Shown here: piece by piece, positions 43,942-51,492 of the stretch
Numbering within the stretch: position 1 is the stretch's first letter
Layout of the letters: the number at the start of each line of letters is the position of its first letter
Origin: Planctomycetota bacterium
GTDB lineage: Bacteria; Planctomycetota; UBA1135; GCA-002686595
Direction of reading: 5' to 3'
DNA: 62,528 nucleotides
NCBI GenBank assembly: GCA_012959525.1
Contig: DUDB01000078.1
Location: 1-62,528, forward strand
Made by a program: the position numbers and the translations under genes
The notes under the pieces: generated by a model
Seen by the model: the letters and a program-made list of their open reading frames with translations, nothing else
The model's database searches: none
What the model was told of the DNA's origin: nothing

Positions 43942-44781
43942 ATGAACCCCAAGCATTTTGATTACTCCGAGGCCGATGGGGTGGCGACCCTGCGGCTCAA
44001 CCGTCCCGAGCGGCTCAACGCATTGACCTTCGATTCCTATGCGGAACTGCGCGACATGTTCTTGGCGCTGCGGACCCGGGACTCCGTGCGCAGCGTTCTG
44101 TTGACGGGGACGGGGCGCGCTTTCTGTTCAGGTGGCGATGTGAAGGACATCATTGGTCGGCTGTTCGAAGTGAGCGATGCGGAACTTCTCGCTTTTACAA
44201 GGATGACCTGCGACCTGATCGAGAACATGCGGAGGCTGGAGAAACCCGTGATCGGTGCTTTGAACGGGACAACTTGCGGAGCCGGAGCCGTCATGGCCTT
44301 GGCGTGCGACGTGCGCATTGCCTCTACCGAGGCCAAGATAGCCTTCCTCTTCACCAAGGTGGGTCTGTGTGGTGCAGACATGGGGGCAGCGTGGCTTCTG
44401 CCACGGGTTGTCGGACTCGGGCACGCCAGTGAGTTGCTCATGGGGGGCGAGTTCATCTCCGCGGAGCGGGCGCAGCAGATCGGTCTCTACAACCGGGTCG
44501 TTCCCAGCGAAGATCTGGAGGATCAAGCGAGGGAATGGGCGGGAGAGTTGGCTGCTGGCCCGAGCATGGGGCTGGCCATGACCAAGCGCATGCTCAACGC
44601 CGAGGCCCATATGGATTTGGCGGAGGCCATGCAGACGGAGGGGTGGATTCAGGCCGAGTGCATGAAGCACCCCGACTACCGCGAGTCCTATGAGGCCTTC
44701 ACCAAGAAGCGCCCCACGGACTTCGTGCAGAACTACCCCGGCCACGGCGCTCAACATGGCGCCCAAGGAGTGGATCGGTGA
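43942..44781 (+). CDS. enoyl-CoA hydratase/isomerase family protein
   Basis: A 279-residue crotonase-fold protein. The oxyanion-hole segments are GTGRAFCSGGDV (about residues 53-64) and NGTTCGAGAVMALACDVRIAS (about 109-129, written in parts: NGTTCGAGAV and ALACDVRIAS). The catalytic-site loop reads GLCGADMGAAWLLPR, where Asp replaces the Glu of standard hydratases; this variant is seen in aromatic-degradation crotonases. C-terminal helix has the usual FTKKRPTDF end. Stop overlaps the acyl-CoA dehydrogenase start by 4 nt. A hydration or ring-opening step on an alicyclic CoA ester fits the context. Confidence 0.88.
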   Translation: MNPKHFDYSEADGVATLRLNRPERLNALTFDSYAELRDMFLALRTRDSVRSVLLTGTGRAFCSGGDVKDIIGRLFEVSDAELLAFTRMTCDLIENMRRLEKPVIGALNGTTCGAGAVMALACDVRIASTEAKIAFLFTKVGLCGADMGAAWLLPRVVGLGHASELLMGGEFISAERAQQIGLYNRVVPSEDLEDQAREWAGELAAGPSMGLAMTKRMLNAEAHMDLAEAMQTEGWIQAECMKHPDYRESYEAFTKKRPTDFVQNYPGHGAQHGAQGVDR

Positions 44782-45890
44782 GCACCTTGCGCGAACAGGT
44801 AAGGGCTTTTGCGAGTGCCGCTGAGGAGGCGCTGGTGGCGGCACCGGATGAAGCCTCTGCGGCACGGATGGCACTCGACATGCTGGCCGGCGCGGACCTA
44901 TTGAAGCACGCCGTGTCGGTACCCGGTGGTGACCCGGTTCCTGTCTCGGCTCTTTGCGACGTGCGCTACGAGCTTGCTCGGAGCTCGGGGATGCTGGACG
45001 TGATGTTTGCCATGCAGGGATTGGGAACCTGCCCCCTCTCCCTCGCGGGCTCTCTCGACCAGTGCGAAGGGGTCCTACCGGGGGTTCTTGCAGGCAAGGA
45101 GGTGGCTGCCTTCGCGTTGACTGAACCGGAAGCGGGCTCAGATCTTTCAGGCGTGAGAACTCGCGCCGAGGCGAGCCCAGATGGCTGGGTCCTGAACGGC
45201 CACAAGACCTTCATCAGCAACGCCCCGTTGGCGGACGTGTATACGGTTCTGGCGCGCACCGCCGGAGAGCCCGGAGATAAGGAGGGGCTGTCCATGTTTG
45301 TCGTGCGTGGAGACGCCCCAGGTATCAGGGTCGAAGGGTTTGAGGTCATGGCGCCTCACCCCATCGGTGACGTGTACTTCCACGATGTCGAGCTTGGAGG
45401 CGGTGCTCTGATCGGCGACGAGGGTGCAGGAATGGCTCTGGCCCTTGGCACCCTGGGACATTTCCGCACGTCCGTGGCGGCTGCAGCCTGTGGCATGGCT
45501 CGGCGCGCCCTCGACGAGTCACTCAATCACCTGCGATCGAGGCAGCAATTCGGCCGGCCTCTCTCCAGTTTTCAAGGCCTGCGCATGGATCTGGCAGAGA
45601 TGGACACCCGCCTGCGGGCTGCGGAGTTGCTCGTGGCGGAGGCAGCCGAGGCCGTGGGGCGCGGTGAGGCCGCCGTGCGCGAGGTCGCGCGAGCCAAGCT
45701 GTTCGCCACCGAGGCCGCGGGTTGGATCTGCGACCGCGCCGTCCAACATTTGGGAGGATTGGGCGTCAAACGTGGGCAAATTGTCGAACGCCTGTATCGC
45801 GAAGTGCGAGCCTTGCGAATCTACGAAGGAACGAGCGAAGTCCAGAAACTGATCTTGGCCAAGGCGGCCTTGGAAAACGCTAATCCCTGA
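44778..45890 (+). CDS. acyl-CoA dehydrogenase (operon member)
   Basis: A 370-residue acyl-CoA dehydrogenase with a GTG start coupled to the upstream hydratase gene. Flavin and substrate segments are FALTEPEAGSDLSGVRT and FISNAPLAD, then RQQFGRPLSSFQ and GGLGVKRGQIVERLYRE. The catalytic Glu is in LRIYEGTSEVQK. The N-terminal helical domain is shorter and more divergent than in the paralogue at 16167, in keeping with an unusual, perhaps alicyclic, substrate. It ends the first tight block of the cluster; a 193-bp gap follows (45891-46083), in which I see no gene or clear promoter. Confidence 0.9.
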   Translation: MSTLREQVRAFASAAEEALVAAPDEASAARMALDMLAGADLLKHAVSVPGGDPVPVSALCDVRYELARSSGMLDVMFAMQGLGTCPLSLAGSLDQCEGVLPGVLAGKEVAAFALTEPEAGSDLSGVRTRAEASPDGWVLNGHKTFISNAPLADVYTVLARTAGEPGDKEGLSMFVVRGDAPGIRVEGFEVMAPHPIGDVYFHDVELGGGALIGDEGAGMALALGTLGHFRTSVAAAACGMARRALDESLNHLRSRQQFGRPLSSFQGLRMDLAEMDTRLRAAELLVAEAAEAVGRGEAAVREVARAKLFATEAAGWICDRAVQHLGGLGVKRGQIVERLYREVRALRIYEGTSEVQKLILAKAALENANP

Positions 45891-46083
45891 AGCGCCGCTC
45901 GACGGTGAACCCATTGCGGGAATCGGAGGGCCCGGGGACAATGGCTTGCCCTCGCAAGTTGGAGGTCAACCGCAAAACCCAGGTCGCGCTCCCGCTGGAT
46001 CTCCCGTCCCGCAACTCGCCGCGACCCTCACCGCAAACCTGTCACCGCTCTAGGGAGCCAGTTGTCCTTGGCGTGGGTTTCTT

Positions 46084-46509
46084 ATGCCTAGATTTCAACG
46101 ACACATTTTCACGTGCGTCCATGAGCGCGCCGCAGACAGCTCCCGTGGGTGCTGTGTGGCCAAGGGGAGTGAGGAGGTGGCGCAGGCTCTGAAGGCGCAA
46201 CTCCATGACGCTGGGTTGCGACGCATCGTGCGCGCCAACAAGTCGGGGTGCCTGGATCAGTGCTCTCGCGGGACGACCATGGTCGTTTACCCGGAGGGCG
46301 TCTGGTACGGAGGTGTTGGGGTGGCGGATGTGGATGAGATCATCAAGGGACACATCATCGGTGGCGAGGTCGTTCAGCGGCTTGTGATTCCCGATGAGGA
46401 CCTCACAGGGAGACCTTGGCCTGAGGAGGCTCAGGGTGGGGAGCAAATCAAGCCGAGACCTTTGGCGCTTGACGGGCTTCAGGCCCCCAACGATCAGGAC
46501 TTCGAATGA
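46084..46509 (+). CDS. thioredoxin-fold 2Fe-2S ferredoxin
   Basis: A 141-residue protein of the thioredoxin-like 2Fe-2S ferredoxin family. Cys ligands are placed as expected: FTCVHE (about residue 11), GCCVAKGS (about 23-24) and SGCLDQCSRG (about 56-60). The segment VVYPEGVWYGGV and GGEVVQRLVI complete the fold. It could deliver electrons to an oxygenase. Its stop overlaps the start of the PaaA/PaaC-like gene by 4 nt (ATGA), implying linked function. It has a C-terminal extension of about 30 residues. Confidence 0.9.
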   Translation: MPRFQRHIFTCVHERAADSSRGCCVAKGSEEVAQALKAQLHDAGLRRIVRANKSGCLDQCSRGTTMVVYPEGVWYGGVGVADVDEIIKGHIIGGEVVQRLVIPDEDLTGRPWPEEAQGGEQIKPRPLALDGLQAPNDQDFE

Positions 46510-47222
46510 GCAGCACTTTGTCTCAGGCTCGATCGGCAACCCTCTTGCTGCTATTGGTTGAGGGTCAGGCTTATCGCCAGTTGTTGTTGGGCAACATCCG
46601 AGGGGCGGGTATCCAGATGCTTCCCGACGTGGCATCCAAGGGACGCATGGCCGTCGACCTGGAGCACAGCCTGCGCCTGATGGAACAGGTTGAAGCCATT
46701 CACATCGAACTCGGTGGGGTGGAGCTTGTCAGTGAAGTGCGGCCCCGCATCGACCGCGTTCCCATGCCCGAGTCGCAACTCGAACTCAGCGTGGCGCTCG
46801 CACTCCTGGGGAGGGCGGAATACGCCGCTGCGGGCGGTCTCGTCGAGAGCTGCCACGAGGGCCTTGCCGCCATCGCTCGTGATCTGGTGGATTCGGTGCA
46901 AGAGGAGGCCGAGGCTCAGGCGCGCGTGTTCATCGAGGCTTGCACCCATCCCGCCCGCCGTTCCTCGGCCCAGACCTACTGGAGCCGATGGTTCCCCATT
47001 GCCCTGAGATCGTTGGGGCGCCCTCGCGCCCGTCATGACGAACAAGCCCAAGAGCTTGGCCTGCGTGGGGCCAGCGCAGGAGAGTGCATCCGGCGGTTCG
47101 TCTGCGACGCGGAGCCCATGCGTAGGGCCTGTGGTTTGAAGATGCCATCGCTCAATCAGCTGGGCGTTGAATTGCCCGAGGACTTGCGCGGGCGGTTCCC
47201 GGAGGGTGGACTGCACGCATGA
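46506..47222 (+). CDS. possible PaaA/PaaC-like (ferritin-superfamily) protein
   Basis: A 238-residue, mostly helical protein. I match it by eye to the phenylacetyl-CoA epoxidase PaaA/PaaC family. The segment AYRQLLLGNIR then QMLPD resembles PaaA's AYRKTLIRQIS and MLPEG. EAIH sits where PaaA has EAGH. RWFPIALRSLGRP resembles PaaA's RFWWPALMMFGP, and ECIRRFV resembles ELRQRFV. Iron ligands are only partly kept: one ExxH and a helix-3 Glu (AEYAAA) are seen, but the second ExxH appears as EEAEA. It is coupled on both sides by ATGA overlaps, to the ferredoxin and to the kynureninase-like gene. Weak family evidence; could be a structural subunit. Confidence 0.5.
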   Translation: MSSTLSQARSATLLLLLVEGQAYRQLLLGNIRGAGIQMLPDVASKGRMAVDLEHSLRLMEQVEAIHIELGGVELVSEVRPRIDRVPMPESQLELSVALALLGRAEYAAAGGLVESCHEGLAAIARDLVDSVQEEAEAQARVFIEACTHPARRSSAQTYWSRWFPIALRSLGRPRARHDEQAQELGLRGASAGECIRRFVCDAEPMRRACGLKMPSLNQLGVELPEDLRGRFPEGGLHA

Positions 47223-48433
47223 CGTCTGTGGAGGATTCGGAGGACTGGGCGCGGTCCTGGCGGAGCAGGTTTCCGATCGTCGAAGAAACAACCTATCTGG
47301 TGAACCACAGCTTGGGTGCCATGCCCATAGGGGTGCGCGAGAAGCTCGGTACTTTCATGGACCAGTGGGAGACTCGTGGAGTCCGGTCCTGGAGCGAGGG
47401 GTGGTGGAGCGCACCAACGGATGTGGGCGATCTGTTGGGCAAGATCATGAACGCCCCCGAGGGGTGCGTGGTGATGCACCAAAACGTTTCCGTCATCGAG
47501 GGCATTGTGGCCTCTTCTCTCGATTTCAGCGGACCTCGAAACAAGGTCGTTTACAGCGATCAGAACTTCCCGACCAACATGTACGTGTGGGAGGGATTCC
47601 GAAAACTGGGCGCTGAGATCGAGGTTGTGCCCAGCGACGAAGGGGGGCTTGTCCCCACAGAGCGCTTGCTTGAGGCGATCGACGAGACGACGCGGATCGT
47701 GCCCATCAGCCACGTCTGCTTCCGCAATTCGTATCTGCAAGATGCCAAGGCAATCTGTGAACGGGCCCGGTCGGTGGGAGCACTCGTACTCTTGGATACC
47801 TACCAGTCGCTTGGAACCGTGCCCGTCGACGTGCAGGAACTGGGCGTGGACATGGTCTGCGGGGGATCGGTGAAGTGGTTGTGTGGGGGGCCGGGGGCGG
47901 GCTACCTCTACGTGCGTCCGGACTTGCAAGAAGAATTGCAACCCCGCATCACGGGATGGATGGCGCACGCCGACCCGTTCGCGTTTGAGACGGGAGCCCA
48001 GCGGTACTCTGCCTCTGCCAGACGCTTCTTGCACGGATCGCCAGCAGTAGCGAGCCTCCTACAGGCTTCCGCAGGGTACGAGGTCATCTTGGAGGCCGGT
48101 GTTGAGGCCATTCGTGAATGGTCTCTGCGCCTGACCGAGGGGTTGGGTCAGGACATGCTTGAACGGGGATTCGATATCTATGGACCGCAAGTTGGCGCCA
48201 ACCGGGGCGGGACATTGACCATTGCCCTAGGCGAGGACGAGTCGGGGCCAGCTTTCGTGAAGAGTCTCGAGCGGCGAGGTATCCTCGTGGACCACAGGCC
48301 GGGAGCCGGAATTCGGGTCAGCCCACATTTCTATACCCTCGAGGACGAGCTTGCCGGGTTCGCGGCAGCCATGAGTGAGTTGCGGGCCAGTCGTGACTGG
48401 GAGAAGGATGCCGAGGCGGCGGGCGTCTACTAG
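47219..48433 (+). CDS. kynureninase-like PLP enzyme (class V fold)
   Basis: A 404-residue PLP-dependent enzyme most like kynureninase. Matching features are YLVNHSLGAMP near the start, FPTNMYVWEG, LLDTYQSLGTVPVD with the PLP-ring Asp, the PLP Lys in GSVKWLCGGPG, and GWMAHADPFAFE with RFLHGSPAVASLLQ. Kynureninases usually have Tyr just before the Lys; here it is Val, so the substrate may be a kynurenine analogue. Kynureninase cleaves kynurenine to anthranilate and alanine, which would feed the aryl-CoA ligase at 51493. It overlaps the upstream gene by 4 nt. Confidence 0.8.
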   Translation: MTSVEDSEDWARSWRSRFPIVEETTYLVNHSLGAMPIGVREKLGTFMDQWETRGVRSWSEGWWSAPTDVGDLLGKIMNAPEGCVVMHQNVSVIEGIVASSLDFSGPRNKVVYSDQNFPTNMYVWEGFRKLGAEIEVVPSDEGGLVPTERLLEAIDETTRIVPISHVCFRNSYLQDAKAICERARSVGALVLLDTYQSLGTVPVDVQELGVDMVCGGSVKWLCGGPGAGYLYVRPDLQEELQPRITGWMAHADPFAFETGAQRYSASARRFLHGSPAVASLLQASAGYEVILEAGVEAIREWSLRLTEGLGQDMLERGFDIYGPQVGANRGGTLTIALGEDESGPAFVKSLERRGILVDHRPGAGIRVSPHFYTLEDELAGFAAAMSELRASRDWEKDAEAAGVY

Positions 48434-48455
48434 CGCTGACCTCCAGGACGATTCC

Positions 48456-49145
48456 ATGAATGACGCGGATTGGATCATTGCCGACGAAGGGGTGCGCGGC
48501 GAGTGGCTTGCTTCGTCCGATACCAGTGTCGGGTCACACCCCGCGGTTCTCTTCGTACGCGATCCGTTGACTGGCCCAGCGGATGCTCGTGCGGTTGCCA
48601 TGGAGCTCGTTCAGCTCGGCTACCGAGTCTTGTGGGTCGATACGGACTCCATGTCATCTCCGCAGTCGGCGCCCGACCCCCCGTCAGACGGAACGGACGG
48701 CCTCTGGGAGCGGGAAGAGGCATACTCCGACCGGCCAGCAGTGCGCCAGTTGGGTCTGCTGGCCGAGGCCATGGGGACCGGGCGCGCTGCAGTCGTGGGG
48801 GTGGGCATGGGCGCGACCTGGGCACTGCTCTTGGGTTGCCAGAGCGTGGGCGTTTCAGCCGTTGCGTCGGTTAATGGGCGCCTCGTCTACCCCCGCTTGA
48901 GCGTCACCAAGCCCGTGCAGCCTTTGGAGATGATCCTGAATCTGAGCGCGCCCGTACTGCTCTTGGATGACTCAGAGGGCGAGGGGGCCGCGGGAGAGCA
49001 GATCGAGCTGGCATTGGAGCGGTTTGCAGCCTTTGGCATTGAGGCCGAGGGGGGGGGGATCTCGCCCAGCCGGAGCGCGGACGAAGGTCCAGCAGCGCGT
49101 GTTGCTGAGCGCCTCCACCTCTTTTTGAGTTCTGTCCCTCGCTAG
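48456..49145 (+). CDS. degenerate alpha/beta-hydrolase-like protein
   Basis: A 229-residue protein with an alpha/beta-hydrolase layout similar to dienelactone hydrolases (VLFVRDPLTGPADARAVAMELVQLGYRVLWVD). The nucleophile elbow should be G-x-S/C-x-G; here it reads VGVGMGA, with Gly in the nucleophile position. A Ser/Cys triad is therefore not evident, and catalysis is doubtful. The start is ATG 48456; an open upstream frame overlaps the kynureninase-like gene. It is 22 bp downstream of it in the same direction. Confidence 0.6.
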   Translation: MNDADWIIADEGVRGEWLASSDTSVGSHPAVLFVRDPLTGPADARAVAMELVQLGYRVLWVDTDSMSSPQSAPDPPSDGTDGLWEREEAYSDRPAVRQLGLLAEAMGTGRAAVVGVGMGATWALLLGCQSVGVSAVASVNGRLVYPRLSVTKPVQPLEMILNLSAPVLLLDDSEGEGAAGEQIELALERFAAFGIEAEGGGISPSRSADEGPAARVAERLHLFLSSVPR

Positions 49146-49170
49146 GTTGGTTAGCCGCTATCTTGGGGGC

Positions 49171-50040
49171 ATGAGCACGACCAGCCTCAGCATTTTCGAC
49201 CTTCGGCCAGGCAACACAATCCTCGATAGGTTCCTTCTCAAGGAGCCGCTGCGCGAAAACGGTATCGCTTCCACCTTTAAAGTGGAGGACGCCGAAGGGG
49301 GCGCCACACGCGAACTGCAGGTATTTCCAGCGGGTCTCTTCGAGGACCCGGACCAGGCGAGCGAATTCGCGGGGAAGTTGGAGCCTTGGACGGGCGTGGA
49401 CGACGAAGCTCTGCAGCGCGTGCACTCCGTCGAGGCCTTGGATGACGGAACCGTTCTGGTGCTCGCCGACTTGCCAGAGGGGCAGGACTTGCGGGCTCTG
49501 GTGGAGAGTCAAGGGCGCATGAGCCCGGGTGATGTGATTGCGTTGGTCACACCAATCTTGAATGGGCTGGATGCAATCCACGGTCAGGGTCTTATTCATG
49601 GAGACATCAAACCGGCAGCGGTGTTCTGTTCAGAAACGGGTGGTGCGGGCAGGCTTGTGGATGCGGGTGTGACCCCGGCCATGTGGGCTGCCAAGCACCT
49701 GGGGACCCGGACGGCCTTGATTGGCACCCCTTTCTATGCGCCGATCGAGCAATTCACGGGTGATTCACCTGATGAGTTGTCCGACCTCTACAACCTGGCG
49801 ACGGTGATGTACGAATTGCTGACGGGAGTCTTGCCGTGGTCGGGCACCGGATACATCGAAGTGTTCCAATCGAAGATGCAGGAGACCCCGCCCAGTATGT
49901 CTCTGCGTGCGCCGGACGCCGACGTGCCACGCGCGATGGAGGAGGTGGTTGCCCGGGGCCTACTTGCGTCTCGGCGAGAGCGCTATCAGTCAGCCGAGGC
50001 ATTCCTTGAGGGCTTGTCTCAGGCTGTGGCCCAGGGCTGA
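49171..50040 (+). CDS. serine/threonine kinase-like protein, probable pseudokinase
   Basis: A 289-residue protein with a protein-kinase fold. The catalytic loop appears as IHGDIKPAAVF (HRDLKPxN-like, Asp kept, Asn replaced by Ala), and the DFG region as LVDAGVT. ALIGTPFYAPIEQF is the APE-region. SDLYNLATVMYELLTGVLPW is a typical helix F region. The beta-3 Lys is not seen (RELQVF), and no Gly-rich loop is obvious, so kinase activity is unlikely. It has no membrane span. It sits between the hydrolase-like gene and a lipoprotein gene; its role in the cluster is unknown. Confidence 0.72.
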   Translation: MSTTSLSIFDLRPGNTILDRFLLKEPLRENGIASTFKVEDAEGGATRELQVFPAGLFEDPDQASEFAGKLEPWTGVDDEALQRVHSVEALDDGTVLVLADLPEGQDLRALVESQGRMSPGDVIALVTPILNGLDAIHGQGLIHGDIKPAAVFCSETGGAGRLVDAGVTPAMWAAKHLGTRTALIGTPFYAPIEQFTGDSPDELSDLYNLATVMYELLTGVLPWSGTGYIEVFQSKMQETPPSMSLRAPDADVPRAMEEVVARGLLASRRERYQSAEAFLEGLSQAVAQG

Positions 50041-50404
50041 GCCGGGAGAGGAGAGGGCCGCGGATCAGGCATGGGGCCGCCCCCCCGACCTCTCAGGGGA
50101 AGGGGCGCGCACCGGGACGGAATAAATTTCCATCCGTGTGAAACCGATAGGAGCGAGGCGGGGTCTCGGGTGTGTGTATCCCCAGGGGTGGCCGGGGGCC
50201 CGTGGTGGGTGGCCCAGTCAGATTTCTCATGTTGGGGCCCAATCCGGTGGTGTCAGAGTGGCGTCAGAGTGGCGTCAGGGTGGCACCGGGTGGCGCATGG
50301 CTCACTTTGGGGAAGCCACGCGGTGCAAGCGTGGCCGGTCACAGATTCATCAGCGACTGCCGCCCTGTGGGATACGGTTCATGTGCATCTTCGCCCCTCT
50401 ACTC
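50041..50404. other. 364-bp intergenic region
   Basis: No convincing gene. It holds a small inverted repeat ACGGA...TCCGT around an AT-rich loop just after the kinase-like gene (near 50117-50137), and a three-copy 11-bp direct repeat at 50252-50284. A putative promoter for the lipoprotein gene is expected here but I cannot place it with confidence. Confidence 0.6.
50252..50284 (+). repeat. three tandem copies of an 11-bp unit
   Basis: GTCAGAGTGGC occurs at 50252-50262 and 50263-50273 exactly, and at 50274-50284 with one change (A to G). It lies 121 bp before the lipoprotein start. Eleven-base spacing puts the copies on nearly the same face of the helix, which would suit a cooperative binding site, but it may be a simple slippage repeat. 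Confidence 0.75.
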
Positions 50405-51394
50405 ATGAATCTACAAATCCAATCCGTGGCCGGTTTAGGCCTTCTTGCTCTCTTGGCTTCTTGCGACTCCGACAATAGCGACGGCGGCGGCGGAGGAGGT
50501 GGCGGTTCTGCCCCAGTCGAGGTGGAGTTCGGAACGCCCGGGACGATCGTGCAGGAAGATGCCAGCTACCTTGAGGTGGACCTGGTTCTCAACAAGCCCT
50601 CCTCAAGCCTACTGATAGTGGACTTCTTCGTTTCAGGTGATGCTGAGCTCTTCTCGGACTACCACGTGCTTACCAGCACCCCGCTTCAGATTCCTGCGGG
50701 CGTTGTCACGACGAAAATTCTGGTGCAGATATTCGAAGACCAGATTGGGGAAAAAGACGAGGTGGTGGATTTCACCCTGCTGACCCCCCTCGGAGCGATC
50801 CTCGGCGACAACACGACCCACCGTTTGACTGTTACCGATGAAGATGCGCAGGCGATTGCCGAGGCGGAGCCCAACAATGACGTTGCCAATGCCAACGTTG
50901 TTGGCGAGGTCCAAGAAGAGATCGCTTACACCGTTTCGGGGAATATCAGTGCGGCCTTCGGGGAGTACGACATCTTCCAATTGACCGCCACCGACAACTC
51001 GGACGTCTTCATCCAACTCATACCCGCGAACTACGTTTCTGAGGCGAGGTTCCACATCCTGGACGCGGTGGGCGCGATCATCTTCTCCTACGCCGGTGCC
51101 GCAGGAGACACCATCGCAACGGAATACGAAGCGGTGCAGGGTGAGGTGTTCAATGTGGCGGTTTGGGTTGAGGCCGCCGACACGGACTTCCAACTGGACC
51201 TCGTGGGACTCAGCTCCACATTGACCTCCAACGGGGGCCCGGGGACGGAGACCAGCGAGCTCACCCAGATGGGCCGCTCCTTTGGTACGGATCTAGACGG
51301 TTTCCGCGCCTGGCTGGACGCCAAATTGCAGTCGGACGCTCAGGACGATCTCGTCACCGACCAGGTCATCATGACTGTGGTCTCCGGAGACTAG
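50405..51394 (+). CDS. lipoprotein with Calx-beta and pre-peptidase-like beta domains
   Basis: A 329-residue lipoprotein. The signal peptide ends in the lipobox LLASC (about Cys20), followed by a poly-Gly linker (GGGGGGGG). A Calx-beta-like domain (about 37-145) ends in the typical TVTDED. A PPC-like segment follows (AEPNNDVANANVV, then YDIFQLTA). The C-terminal part has no recognised domain. The start is ATG 50405; the open upstream frame is low quality. It may be an extracellular surface or adhesion protein. It interrupts the metabolic cluster and may be unrelated to it. Confidence 0.78.
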   Translation: MNLQIQSVAGLGLLALLASCDSDNSDGGGGGGGGSAPVEVEFGTPGTIVQEDASYLEVDLVLNKPSSSLLIVDFFVSGDAELFSDYHVLTSTPLQIPAGVVTTKILVQIFEDQIGEKDEVVDFTLLTPLGAILGDNTTHRLTVTDEDAQAIAEAEPNNDVANANVVGEVQEEIAYTVSGNISAAFGEYDIFQLTATDNSDVFIQLIPANYVSEARFHILDAVGAIIFSYAGAAGDTIATEYEAVQGEVFNVAVWVEAADTDFQLDLVGLSSTLTSNGGPGTETSELTQMGRSFGTDLDGFRAWLDAKLQSDAQDDLVTDQVIMTVVSGD

Positions 51395-51492
51395 CTCTCC
51401 AGCGCAGCCCATGCGGGCCCATGCGGTCTGTGAGTGGAGTTGGCCAGGGCCGGGGCTTCCCCTATTCTGGGGGCGGCCGGAATGGCCTTCCC

